DNA of 38,133 bases from CAYMTR01 sp964393405 (GTDB taxonomy: Bacteria > Bacteroidota > Bacteroidia > Bacteroidales > Prolixibacteraceae): the NCBI GenBank assembly GCA_964393405.1, contig CAYMTR010000031.1, positions 1 through 38,133 on the forward strand, given 5' to 3'. The position numbers and the translations under genes were made by a program. Positions 17,501-25,297 of this stretch are shown here, in pieces (position 1 is the stretch's first letter; each line of letters starts with the position of its first letter). The notes under the pieces were generated by a model. It had not been told where the DNA came from, ran no database searches, and saw nothing but the letters and a program-made list of their open reading frames with translations.

Positions 17501-19540
17501 TTTATACTCTTCCTGCCCCTTGTTAAGGTTAACTAGTCCTGCGAAGTCAAATACTGCATTTTCATCATTCAGATTTATATTCCCCTCGAACTGTTTACCT
17601 GTAATTGTGCCGTTCAGAGACAGGTTTTGATAATTATATTGATTAAGGAAAAGTAGTGTCGCATCAGCCTTAATTTTTGCTTTAAGCGTTTTAATGTCTA
17701 GCCCACTTCCAATAGCTTCGGCAGACAACGATACCGGACCAAATAAGAGGGTGTCTTTTAGAAATTGGCCTAAATCAAGTTTATCCATACTAACAGAGAC
17801 GCTAAAATTTTCTTTTGCATCAATAGCAGCTATGAAGCTTACGTCACCAAAACTGCTGTTTATGATTAGCTCAGACTTAAATGATTTTATTTTCCCATTA
17901 AATGAGCCCTGAAGGTTAATATCTGCAGGAAGCTCAATATTCTGAGGCAATGAAGACCCTGCTATCATAACAATATCTTTTTTGCCGGTATGTATTTTAA
18001 GATTTTGAAAATCGAATGTAGCAGTTTTAAAATCGGGCAAGCCTGAAATAAATAAATCAGTTTCAAGAGAAGTATTTTCTCCAATTTTGACAACCAAATT
18101 ATTTCCTGTAAGGTGATCCATTGATCCCAACAATTTCCCTGAAATTTTGGTAGTGTTTTCAGTGTTTTGAAAAAAAGCTTGTTCATTAAGAGCATTACTA
18201 AAATAAAGTACATCTTGATTTTTAAAAGATAAATTTCGCATATCAAGATCCAGGATGCTGAATTGGGGAGACTCTGCAAAAGTTTCCATTGACACAAATT
18301 GAATGCTTAAATCGGCGTCAATAAAGGAATTAGGGGTTTTTAATTTTAACTTTTTAGTTATTATGGAGTGATCATCCATACTAAAATCGCATGCTAAACT
18401 ATTGATTACAAAGTAATGGTGATTTATTGCGCTGAATTTACCAACTGAGACTTTAGTGAGATTTTCAGAAAAATAGAAATCAGTTGCTGAAAGATCCATT
18501 ATATCGAAGTTAAGGTTATTGGGATCAAACTCTTTTTGGGAGGAAGTCTTATCACCCACTTTATAAATAAAATCAACATTGTTGAAGAAAATGTTGTTAA
18601 CGGCAACAATCCAATTGCTTTTTGATATTGAATCAACAATTATCTCAGTTTTAAAATCATGATAACTAATTTCACTATTTGCTAAATTGATATTTTCTGA
18701 CTTTAAAAGCTCCTTTTGCAGGTCAAGAGAAACATTCTTCAACTCACAACTGTCAAGAGATGTTAAAATTGTCATGAAACCAACTGAATCAATATAATTT
18801 ACAATTGAGTTTCTGATTTGTAGTTTCTTTGCAGAAAATCGGGGCATTACAATTTCCGAATCTACTTCTTTAATATTATTAGACGTTTTTTGTTGAACAA
18901 TGGTATTCAAGCCCTTTATAACCATTTTATCGAAATCATAAATAGACTTTTCAAAATCAATCACATCAACATTCAATTCTGAATTATCTATAGCAACATT
19001 AACTTTCATCCCGGAATAGTTATCGTTGAAAGTGAGATTGAAGTTTTTCAGGTACAAGCTATTGATATTGAAAACCCATTTTTTTGCAGAGAGAGTATCT
19101 GCCTCAATTTGACTTGTGGTATCAGTAAAAGCAGTTGCAAGAAAATCGAAGTTGAATAAGGGATCAATTTTAGAATTGTACAACTTCACTGTTGCATCGT
19201 TAAGCTTAAAAGAATTAATGTTAATTTTATTAGAGAACAGGTCTAAAAGGGCTATATCAACCTTTGCCTTTCCGGCAAATATCAGAGTATCCTTTTGTTT
19301 ATCTTCAAGATATAGACCTTCAACAACGATAGATTTTGGGAACGAAATACTGACCTTTTCAATTTCAACCCTTGTATTTGTTTTGTCGCCGACTAATGAG
19401 ACAGTGTAGTGAACTATCTTAGTTTGAATGAACGGAATTTGGATCAATGCAGAAACAGTCAGAACAAATAATAAAAAGCCTAAAGCAACGAAAATAATTA
19501 CCTTAATGACTTTCCCTATCACTGACTTCACCTTAACCAT
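14579..19540 (-). CDS. tamB: TamB: AsmA-like translocation/assembly and lipid-bridge protein
   Basis: 1653 residues, the usual size for this family in Bacteroidota. One N-terminal membrane anchor (VIFVALGFLLFVLTVSALIQ region, about 12-33) is followed by a very long repetitive beta region with the alternating pattern of a beta-taco groove that spans the periplasm. The C-terminal DUF490/TamB domain (about 1200-1650) is clear: KLREGSNFTFVVPE-like segments, GSYLVSLESIIKKRFDIDAGSSI, FALLVLGRF and IRSTVGKFLSTQLNQLSSKMIPG. AsmA-like proteins of this kind are now thought to carry phospholipids to the outer membrane; TamB works with an Omp85 partner, here the next gene. It follows the universal stress gene by 46 bases, and no separate promoter is evident. 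Confidence 0.92.
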   Translation of the reverse strand: MVKVKSVIGKVIKVIIFVALGFLLFVLTVSALIQIPFIQTKIVHYTVSLVGDKTNTRVEIEKVSISFPKSIVVEGLYLEDKQKDTLIFAGKAKVDIALLDLFSNKININSFKLNDATVKLYNSKIDPLFNFDFLATAFTDTTSQIEADTLSAKKWVFNINSLYLKNFNLTFNDNYSGMKVNVAIDNSELNVDVIDFEKSIYDFDKMVIKGLNTIVQQKTSNNIKEVDSEIVMPRFSAKKLQIRNSIVNYIDSVGFMTILTSLDSCELKNVSLDLQKELLKSENINLANSEISYHDFKTEIIVDSISKSNWIVAVNNIFFNNVDFIYKVGDKTSSQKEFDPNNLNFDIMDLSATDFYFSENLTKVSVGKFSAINHHYFVINSLACDFSMDDHSIITKKLKLKTPNSFIDADLSIQFVSMETFAESPQFSILDLDMRNLSFKNQDVLYFSNALNEQAFFQNTENTTKISGKLLGSMDHLTGNNLVVKIGENTSLETDLFISGLPDFKTATFDFQNLKIHTGKKDIVMIAGSSLPQNIELPADINLQGSFNGKIKSFKSELIINSSFGDVSFIAAIDAKENFSVSVSMDKLDLGQFLKDTLLFGPVSLSAEAIGSGLDIKTLKAKIKADATLLFLNQYNYQNLSLNGTITGKQFEGNINLNDENAVFDFAGLVNLNKGQEEYKFRLNVNGADLQKLHIVDDNVGVSFIAEANLKGVVNKINGTAGVSDIIIVHNNKTYRLESLLSASVNEPERSEFTINSPLIGIKYSGTISPEALPLVLKQFINNYFPISDSITQLAKSEHSKFNFEIKLHNHPIFSEFLFPDLNEFIPGIITGSFDSEKNDLKLNASIEKIVYGTTEIKDFDILASSDNSALNFKISTRNISNSQVSLDNLLIDGNIANNKISTSISSIDGKKYKKLLLRSHLIKESSNYKLTLDPAEFYLMNKKWDIAADNYIEFSKQGFLVHHLFLNNTKSQLSIESVNDHFNEDLKINIKDFNLFDISGIFTKDSALVQGIVDGEILLKQVDNSKGIIADATIKDLFVRNIPIGNLSLKAENASGERFNFDIILSGVDNNLTSKGYFAPKGGDNSVNIKTEIQKLSMKTLEAFSMGQITEASGMLNGDFMVIGNTDKPGITGQLIFNNAIIKPAFINNLIELKNETIELKNDGIYFNNFTVSDPAQNLAILNGAVKMNQFSDFKFAFNITTKDFLLFNTSSDDSKDFFGKMIIDSKIDVTGPISLPVVKARLKLKEGSNFTFVVPEDRLTTDKGEDVVEFESATKLNPILSRNVKTETQKSGITKFDIGAIIEIDKEATLRLLMDPASTDSLVVKGEAALSFTMNQSGRMSLSGAYNLSEGSYLVSLESIIKKRFDIDAGSSIIWNGDPLDAEISINAKYLVWASPFDLVADQISGLSDEDEGQYMQRYQFIVLLKLRGKILQPEISFEIQLPPDEKGILGGSVNQKLTLLNEDPSSLNKQVFALLVLGRFVQKNPFQAEMGGASTLIRSTVGKFLSTQLNQLSSKMIPGIEMNFDIQSYDDYQSGQAKGRTQVEIGMKKQLFNERLSVQLGGTVDVEGDMAKKNSASDITSDITLEYKLNKDGSLRLKGFRHNQYEGAIEGQLVETGVGIAYVRDFNNWKRFFKSNRKRVRAPKPTEKDN

Positions 19541-19586
19541 AAACTCATCTTATTCATATAACTGAAGACTATTATTTCTAATTTTA

Positions 19587-20057
19587 TCAAATATGTTTTT
19601 TAGTTGGAATAATGAATAGCGGAACAGTGGTAAGACGTAACACCTTTTCTGTTACACTTCCTAAAAGAATATTTTCCAGCCATTTTCTGCTATGTGATCC
19701 TAAAACAATCATATTTACTTTTAACTTCTTAGATGTCTCCAATATCGTTTCAGCTAAATCACCTTCCTTTACAATTGTATGTATATTATCATCTCCAAGA
19801 TGGCGTTTTGACATATCCAGAAAAAATTGTGATGCATTTTTAATCCCTTCAATAGATTCTAATTGATACAATCCTTTATCAAGGTATCCGGAAAATCCCA
19901 TAATTGGAGAAAATTCTTTTGAATAGTAAAACACAGGATTGTTAATTACATGCAGGAGGGTAACTTCTGCTTTCATCAATTTAGCAATTAAATAACCTTC
20001 TTCAGCAACTTTCTGCGCAGTAGGGTCATAATCGAGAGCAATCAAAATTTTTGTCAT
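19587..20057 (-). CDS. Universal stress protein (UspA family)
   Basis: 156 residues from the ATG at 20055-20057 (MTKILIALDYDPTAQ), which begins the first Usp beta strand. The frame extends upstream to 20141, but the added residues (hydrophobic, MNSVILLKSSVILLAVMM) do not belong to the fold and would cover the likely promoter. The single Usp domain shows EVTLLHVI, VKEGDLAETILETSKKLKVNMIVLGSHS and the nucleotide-binding stretch GSHSRKWLENILLGS. The normal G-x2-G-x9-G-S/T has Ser in place of the second Gly, so ATP binding may be altered. Usp proteins help survival under growth arrest and membrane or oxidative stress. It lies directly upstream of tamB (46 bases) and may be co-transcribed with it. 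Promoter site E lies 19 bases upstream. Confidence 0.88.
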   Translation of the reverse strand: MTKILIALDYDPTAQKVAEEGYLIAKLMKAEVTLLHVINNPVFYYSKEFSPIMGFSGYLDKGLYQLESIEGIKNASQFFLDMSKRHLGDDNIHTIVKEGDLAETILETSKKLKVNMIVLGSHSRKWLENILLGSVTEKVLRLTTVPLFIIPTKKHI

Positions 20058-20076
20058 AGTATATGATTTAGATAAC

Positions 20077-20115
20077 CCTAAATTAATCATCATTACAGCA
20101 AGGAGTATTACACTA
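20077..20115 (-). promoter_or_regulatory. Shared stress promoter motif, site E (Usp)
   Basis: TAGTGTAATACT, 18 bases, TAATTTAGG on the minus strand, 19 bases before the preferred Usp ATG. The upstream box matches site A at 10 of 12. The downstream box is close to the general TAnnTTTG rather than to CACCTTTGA. Spacing is identical. Confidence 0.45.
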
Positions 20116-20201
20116 CTTTTTAAAAGAATTACAGAATTCACACATCAATACTAATCTGATGTTAAAATTTGAACACCTTTACCTTAACTTTAATAATCTA
20201 A

Positions 20202-20636
20202 TTAAACACGATCCATATACCACGTCAGGGTTTTTTCCAACTTTTTATATTCAATTATAGTTGAAATAATCTTTTTTAACTTTAGGAAAGCCGTTTCGCT
20301 TTTAACCACATAATCGATAGCTTTGTGGTGCATACAGTTAACAGCAATATCAATTTTATCCTGACAAGAGAGCATTATAACAGGAATTTCAGGATTATTT
20401 TCAAGAATTTTGTCCAGTATTTCAATTCCGTTTTTGGCGTTTTCATTAATCCCATTGAGTAAATAATCTAAGATAATTATATCGGGGTTATGTGAAAGAC
20501 TGGCTAAACAAAGTTCGCCAGTTTCAAAACACTCAACATCGAAATTGGCTTGTTGAAGAAATTCAATTTCAAGTAATTTCAGGAACAAGACATCGTCGTC
20601 GACCAAAAAGAGTTTAATTTTAGAATCTTTATCCAT
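20202..20636 (-). CDS. Stand-alone response-regulator receiver
   Basis: 144 residues holding one REC domain and no output domain. The acidic pocket is in LVDDD (Asp13-15), the phospho-acceptor Asp57 in IIILDYLL, the switch Ser90 in VIMLSCQD, and the conserved Lys112 in DYVVKSE. The tail after residue 120 is helical (LKKIISTIIEYKKLEKTLTWY). Proteins of this sort shuttle phosphoryl groups or act through protein contact. Its ATG overlaps the stop of the hybrid kinase gene by one base (TAATG), a strong sign of translational coupling, so it is probably a partner of that kinase's HPt domain. Confidence 0.9.
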   Translation of the reverse strand: MDKDSKIKLFLVDDDVLFLKLLEIEFLQQANFDVECFETGELCLASLSHNPDIIILDYLLNGINENAKNGIEILDKILENNPEIPVIMLSCQDKIDIAVNCMHHKAIDYVVKSETAFLKLKKIISTIIEYKKLEKTLTWYMDRV

Positions 20637-22624
20637 TAAATGAGTTTTTTAATAACATTTAGTTCCACCTCTAATTCATTACACGCTTGATTACAAACTG
20701 TTTCCAGTTTATACACTAATCCGGGGATTTCTTCTGACTCTAACTGTGTGCTCGCAAAGTCCTGAACCTGTTTTGCCATATTTTCAAAATCACTATTTAT
20801 ACCCATTATTGAAAAAGAGGGTATTATTTTATGCACTGAAGAATATAATAAATTCCAGTTTTTATCTTGTAAGCCCTGCTTCATTGCAATGACAAGGGGC
20901 GGCGTTTGTTCCAAATAAAGAGAAATCATGTGAATCATCAATTCGGGATTTGATTTTGTTCGGTGTATTAAATAATCAAGGTCAATACATTTTGACATAG
21001 TGTTTTCGTCTTTAATATTGTAATTAGGATCTTTGTTAAGCTTTGATTTTTTCATCAAGCTAACAATTTTACCATACAACATTCTTTCGTCGACAGGTTT
21101 TGCAATATAATCGTTCATGCCGGCTTCTTTACATTTTGCCAAATCAACTGTAGTTACATCGGCAGTTAAAGCAATAATTGGAATATCAGAATTCAAGATT
21201 GTACGAATGTATTCAGTAGCTTTGAATCCGTTCATTTCTGGCATTTGCAAGTCCATCAAGATTAAGTCGTACTTTTTGGTTTTTAGTATATTAACAGCAA
21301 TTTTTCCGTTGTCGGCAACGTCGCAATAAAATCCAAAATCCTCCAAAATAGTTTTCATTAATAATTGATTTAGAACAATATCTTCTACAACTAATATTTT
21401 CAGACCTCGTATTTCCAAATTCAATTTTTCAATCTCTTCTTCGTAATCAGCTTTGGAGTCAGTTTTTTTGAAGTTCAAACAAAAACTAAATGTTGAACCT
21501 TCGTTTATTTTACTTTTAACAGAAATGCTTCCTCCCTGAGATTCAACAAGATGTTTTACAATGGCAAGTCCCAGACCGGTTCCGCCATATAACCTTGAAG
21601 TTCCACTATAAGCTTGCTGGAAATTTTCAAAAATCTTTTCTAGCTTTTCTCCGGCAATACCAATTCCTGTATCTGATACTGCAAATTCGATTGTTACTTT
21701 TTCATCTTCTTCTTCAATCAAATGAACACTAAAAGTAATTTCACCATAGTTAGTAAACTTCACAGCATTGCTTAAAAGGTTTAAAACAATCTGATGTAAT
21801 CGGACCGGATCACCAACAAGGACTTCAGGGATTCTTTCGTCGTAATCCTGAATCAGTGTCAAATTTTTTTCCTGGATTTTTAGTTCAAACATATGAAGCA
21901 TAGCCGAAATTGACAAAGCCATTTTGAATGGAGTTTGCTCAAATGTCATTCTCCCGGCGTCTACTTTTGCCAAATCAAGAATATCGTTAATAAGAACAAT
22001 TAATGAATCTCCACTTAGCTTTATTGCAGCAAGGTATTCCTTTTGCTTAGGCGACATATCTGTTTTCAGAAGCACCTTAGTGAACCCAATAATTGCGTTC
22101 ATCGGAGTCCTGATTTCGTGGCTCATATTTGATAAAAATTGTTGTTTAGATTTCACAGCATCTTCAGCAATATGCATTGCACTTTCGGCTTTTATTTTTG
22201 CATTTTCAGCATGCTCAGTAGCATGTTCTGCAGTTACTTTAGCCAAAGTTAACTCCGCTTCAATTCGTTTTTGATCAGTTACATCGTGAGCGACAACAAC
22301 TGCTCCGAGCACATTTCCTTTTATATCTTTAAATGTTGATCCGTTAAATAATACATCAGTCAGTTTCCCATCTTTACTGTGAAGGGATAGAGGATAATTA
22401 GTAATTGACCCATTTGAAAACACCTCCTGATAAACTTTACGAGCTTTTTTAGGTTCTGTAAAGTATTCAAAGAAATCTGTCCCGGTAAGATCTGCGCGGG
22501 TAATTCCTGTTATTTTTACCAAGGCTTCGTTCATGTCGGTAATTTTCCCTTTGGTATTGATAGTAATCAAAGGGTCAAGACTAGCTTCTATCAAACTCCT
22601 TGCATTCACTGTGTTTTTTTCCAT
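20636..22624 (-). CDS. Hybrid sensor histidine kinase (PAS-HisKA-HATPase-REC-HPt)
   Basis: 662 residues from the ATG at 22622-22624; an ATG eight codons earlier would overlap the AraC gene. There is no membrane segment, so it is cytoplasmic. In order: a PAS domain (about 8-120: SLDPLITINTKGKITDMNEAL, ending VVVAHDVTDQKRIE); an alanine-rich coiled coil; HisKA with His169 (SNMSHEIRTPMNAIIGF); HATPase_c (NLLSNAVKFTNYG, VSDTGIGI, GGTGLGLAIVKHLVE); a REC domain with Asp458 (LILMDLQMPEMNGF); and a C-terminal HPt domain with His598 (SSVHKIIPSFSIMG). All phosphorelay residues are present in one chain. The gene lies between an AraC regulator and a single receiver, forming a complete relay set. The signal is unknown. 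Confidence 0.93.
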   Translation of the reverse strand: MEKNTVNARSLIEASLDPLITINTKGKITDMNEALVKITGITRADLTGTDFFEYFTEPKKARKVYQEVFSNGSITNYPLSLHSKDGKLTDVLFNGSTFKDIKGNVLGAVVVAHDVTDQKRIEAELTLAKVTAEHATEHAENAKIKAESAMHIAEDAVKSKQQFLSNMSHEIRTPMNAIIGFTKVLLKTDMSPKQKEYLAAIKLSGDSLIVLINDILDLAKVDAGRMTFEQTPFKMALSISAMLHMFELKIQEKNLTLIQDYDERIPEVLVGDPVRLHQIVLNLLSNAVKFTNYGEITFSVHLIEEEDEKVTIEFAVSDTGIGIAGEKLEKIFENFQQAYSGTSRLYGGTGLGLAIVKHLVESQGGSISVKSKINEGSTFSFCLNFKKTDSKADYEEEIEKLNLEIRGLKILVVEDIVLNQLLMKTILEDFGFYCDVADNGKIAVNILKTKKYDLILMDLQMPEMNGFKATEYIRTILNSDIPIIALTADVTTVDLAKCKEAGMNDYIAKPVDERMLYGKIVSLMKKSKLNKDPNYNIKDENTMSKCIDLDYLIHRTKSNPELMIHMISLYLEQTPPLVIAMKQGLQDKNWNLLYSSVHKIIPSFSIMGINSDFENMAKQVQDFASTQLESEEIPGLVYKLETVCNQACNELEVELNVIKKLI

Positions 22625-22628
22625 AAAT

Positions 22629-23195
22629 TTAATTTCCAATTTCCTCAATTGGACATCTCCTTTTATCTTTCAACTGTTTAAAATGCGATGGCGGGAATCC
22701 TGTAATTTTTTTAAACTGATTGGATAAATGTGCCACACTGCTATAATGTAATTGATAAGCTATCTCTGTAAGGTTTAATTCGTCGTACATTAAAAGCTCT
22801 TTAACTTTCTCAATTTTATGAATGATAATGTATTGTTGTATTGTAATACCTTTCACCTCAGAAAAAATGTTTGAGAGGTAGGTGTAATCCATGTTAAGTT
22901 TTTCACTAATATAATCGGAGTGATTTATTTTTATCAGATCGTTGGAATCGTGAACCAATTCAATAATCACATTTTTAATCTTTTCAATTAGTATAGACCT
23001 CTTATCATCCATCAACTCCAGACCCGAAGAGAGCAATGCTATTTTAAGTTTATTCAACTCCTCCCCCGTCAGGTTTTCCATTATCTCAATTTCACCCAAA
23101 TCAACAAATATGAAGTGAAACCCAAGTTTTTTCAATTCTTCTTTCACAACCATTTTGCAACGATTGCTCACCATATATTTTATGTATAATTTCAA
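22629..23195 (-). CDS. Short AraC-family regulator with HMA-like N-terminal domain
   Basis: 188 residues if translation begins at the TTG at 23193-23195. The first in-frame ATG is seven codons later (23174) and would cut off the first strand of the N-terminal domain. That domain (about 1-64) reads as beta-alpha-beta-beta-alpha-beta: KLYIKYM, then CKMVVKEELKKLGF, FIFVDLGEIEI, GEELNKLKIALLSSG. It looks like a heavy-metal-associated ferredoxin fold, but the metal motif M-x-C-x-x-C is reduced to MVSNRC. The C-terminal AraC domain (about 85-185) has both helix-turn-helix units: YTYLSNIFSEVKGITIQQYI and LTEIAYQLHYSSVAHLSNQF. Its stop lies just before the hybrid kinase start. Probably a DNA-binding regulator; whether metal, redox or protein contact controls it is open. 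Confidence 0.8.
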   Translation of the reverse strand: MKLYIKYMVSNRCKMVVKEELKKLGFHFIFVDLGEIEIMENLTGEELNKLKIALLSSGLELMDDKRSILIEKIKNVIIELVHDSNDLIKINHSDYISEKLNMDYTYLSNIFSEVKGITIQQYIIIHKIEKVKELLMYDELNLTEIAYQLHYSSVAHLSNQFKKITGFPPSHFKQLKDKRRCPIEEIGN

Positions 23196-23254
23196 GTTTA
23201 ATAGTATCTTATTATGTAACCTGCTAAATAGAGAATTGTTTATATAATCATTTT

Positions 23255-23932
23255 TTAAAATTTATATTCTACAGAAATGCCATAACCTAAATTCTTGAAA
23301 AAGGTATCAGATGAGAGCAGCTTGTTTTCAGCATTTATTTTTGCCAAGCCAATTTGCGAGTTTAGTTGAAAAGAAAAACCGTTTTTAAATTCATACCCAA
23401 GTAAGAGATTTCCTCCATAGTCTAAAGGTACAATATTATTCATAACAAATGGATTAAGGCTTTCATATTCGTTGGTGAAGTTGATTTTCTCTTTTACCGT
23501 AGTGTTTAAGATGGTGTATTCTTCATTTCCAATAATACCATAAGACATATAAGGTCCAAGGCCCATGATAATGTGGCCGCTCCCTAATGGTAATTTATAG
23601 AGAAAATTCAATGGTAGTTCAAAGTATGCTATGTTATATTCAACGGACATGTCCATTCCCAGAAATTGATTTTTAGATTTTGCGCCTTTAGTGGTGAAAA
23701 GAAGTCCCGATTTGATATATAATCCGGATGTTATTGGAAAATCAATCATCACTCCCACATTTAAACGAGGCACAAAGCTCAGGTTGAGTTTATTTCCCTC
23801 CATATCCTGACCGTAAAATGTCTGAGCGTTTAGTCCACTATGGATTCTGAAAGAGACTCTTTCCGACTGAGACTTTGCGTAATATCCGGAAAACATTAAA
23901 ACTAATAAGAGGACAATAATTTTGGGTTTCAT
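23255..23932 (-). CDS. PorT-like outer-membrane beta-barrel protein
   Basis: 225 residues with a signal peptide (MKPKIIVLLLVLMFSGYYAKSQ) and the repeated amphipathic strands of the Bacteroidota 'outer membrane protein beta-barrel' family (PF13568-like). Visible strands include VPRLNVGVMIDFPITSGLYI, GLLFTTKGAKS, IAYFELPLNFLYKLPLGSGH and NLLLGYEFKNGFSFQLNSQIG, ending GISVEYKF with the terminal aromatic residue. The hallmark 'Y-x-E-x-P-L-x-x-x-Y' (here YFELPLNFLYKLP) is clear. The function of the individual member is unknown. Promoter site D lies 57 bases upstream of the ATG. The AraC gene follows 59 bases downstream, so the barrel may be part of the regulated set. Confidence 0.8.
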   Translation of the reverse strand: MKPKIIVLLLVLMFSGYYAKSQSERVSFRIHSGLNAQTFYGQDMEGNKLNLSFVPRLNVGVMIDFPITSGLYIKSGLLFTTKGAKSKNQFLGMDMSVEYNIAYFELPLNFLYKLPLGSGHIIMGLGPYMSYGIIGNEEYTILNTTVKEKINFTNEYESLNPFVMNNIVPLDYGGNLLLGYEFKNGFSFQLNSQIGLAKINAENKLLSSDTFFKNLGYGISVEYKF

Positions 23933-23989
23933 AAATATACTTTTTTAAGTCTTATCGACCTGTGTATAGAAAATACACTTAAAATTTGA

Positions 23990-24028
23990 TTAAAGATAAT
24001 TTGATTATTATCGTGATTTATTACACAA
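23990..24028 (-). promoter_or_regulatory. Shared stress promoter motif, site D (barrel protein)
   Basis: TTGTGTAATAAA, 18 bases, TATCTTTAA on the minus strand, 57 bases before the ATG at 23932. The first eight bases of the upstream box equal site A, and the downstream box fits TAnnTTTG except for its last base. Spacing is the same 18 bases. Confidence 0.5.
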
Positions 24029-24079
24029 CGATTACATTAATTTACATAAATCACACATTCAGCAAATTCAATTTGACAA

Positions 24080-25297
24080 TTATTTTACTTCAGCATCATC
24101 TGGTTTAAGAGTAGCTGGATCGTTATTACGTATTTCATCAAAAAAAGGAGTTACATTATCTTCAACACATTTAGCAGCATATAGATAAAGTGCAGCACTC
24201 CAAGTCTGCCAATCCTGTCCCATAGGTTTTCCATCTTGTGCTTTTATCCATTCATTAAAGCCGAAACTATTACTTTGTTTGTTGCTAATTTTTATTATTC
24301 TGGTAAGCTCTACAAGCTTTTCTTTTGCAAGCGCATATCTATTGGCAACAACGAGTGATGCCACATAAAAACCACATATAAAAGGCCATATTCCACCATT
24401 ATGATATTCACCCGGTTTATTGAAAGTTTCATATCGGGGGAGCCAATCAGGATCTACCGGCATAATATATGGAAAAAAATTAGGGGGCAAATCAATTGCT
24501 AACTCACCACGTTCCTTCATACCAACACACTCTTCTTCTATCCACGAGATTATTTCATTAGCCCTCGTAGGGGATGCCATTCCCGAAAGAATCGCAAGGC
24601 TATTGCCTAGCAGGTCAAATCGTTCACTACTATGAATTTTGTATGACCAGAAAGCATAGTATGGTTTATATTTAACTACAAGACCTTCATGAACATGTTG
24701 GTGAATAATACCCTCTGTAATCGTGAACCTACTCATCTCATGTAGTAATTTTTCAGCCTTATCGTTATGCCTAAGGAGTCGGAGATAACTATATACCAAT
24801 GTATTAACAAACAAACCATAACCCGTAACCCATTGTTCGTCGCGCCAGTCACTTGTAGGTTGCTGGGCAACAAGACAACGATCTGACGGACTTTGGTATT
24901 CCATCCACGTCAAAGCTTTTTCAACTGCTTCATGAAGAAATTCCGTTTCATTTGTCAATTTTCTAAATATTCCCACACCCAATAAAAATAATGGAGTTGT
25001 ATCACTTGCCCCACGATCTTCTTTATCGTGTACAAGAGATGGAATATGACCATGTTCTGTTTGATTACATGCAAGAGTTTCCAATACCTTTCGGATACTC
25101 TGAACAAGTATCTGATTATCTGATACAGCAATTCCTAAAATAGAAAGCATCAAATCTCTTGTATATGGTTCAGGATATCCCCACGCTGCTGTCCTTGGAA
25201 GACCATGAAATGGACCGTGGGCATTGTTAAGTAATACTTCAAGAGCAGCTTTTTTAGCCTCTTCAATTTCCTTCCAATTATCGGCATTAATAATCAT
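24080..25297 (-). CDS. GH100-like (alpha/alpha)6-barrel glycoside hydrolase
   Basis: 405 residues, no signal peptide, so cytoplasmic. The sequence has the features I associate with alkaline/neutral invertases (GH100) and their relatives: GYPEPYTRDLMLSILG near the start, DRGASDTTPLFLLGVGIF, PTSDWRDEQWVTGYGLFVNT, SERFDLLGNSLAILSG, PPNFFPYI, GEYHNGGIWPFICGFYVA, and GFNEWIKAQDGKPMGQDWQTW, where the Glu corresponds to the catalytic acid region of invertases. Automatic annotation often calls these amylo-alpha-1,6-glucosidases. The substrate is likely sucrose or a related glycoside but is not proven. Its ATG overlaps the stop of the glycosyltransferase gene (ATGA, 25294-25297), which points to tight coupling of synthesis and breakdown of the same compound. 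Confidence 0.78.
   Translation of the reverse strand: MIINADNWKEIEEAKKAALEVLLNNAHGPFHGLPRTAAWGYPEPYTRDLMLSILGIAVSDNQILVQSIRKVLETLACNQTEHGHIPSLVHDKEDRGASDTTPLFLLGVGIFRKLTNETEFLHEAVEKALTWMEYQSPSDRCLVAQQPTSDWRDEQWVTGYGLFVNTLVYSYLRLLRHNDKAEKLLHEMSRFTITEGIIHQHVHEGLVVKYKPYYAFWSYKIHSSERFDLLGNSLAILSGMASPTRANEIISWIEEECVGMKERGELAIDLPPNFFPYIMPVDPDWLPRYETFNKPGEYHNGGIWPFICGFYVASLVVANRYALAKEKLVELTRIIKISNKQSNSFGFNEWIKAQDGKPMGQDWQTWSAALYLYAAKCVEDNVTPFFDEIRNNDPATLKPDDAEVK

Noticed and set aside
20058..20141. Longer N-terminus for the universal stress protein
   Set aside because: The extra 28 residues are hydrophobic and precede the normal first strand MTKILIAL; they overlap the probable promoter. The ATG at 20057 fits the family.
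20142..20162. Hairpin ACATCA ... TGATGT as terminator of the receiver gene
   Set aside because: Only 6 bp with a 9-base loop and no T-tract on the minus strand; could easily be chance.
21924..22274. A 116-codon plus-strand open frame inside the hybrid kinase
   Set aside because: It lies wholly within a gene with unmistakable kinase motifs on the other strand and has no recognisable features.
22625..22648. Earlier start for the hybrid kinase (MRKLEIKF)
   Set aside because: It would overlap the AraC stop by 20 bases and adds residues outside the PAS fold; the ATG at 22624 gives a clean junction.
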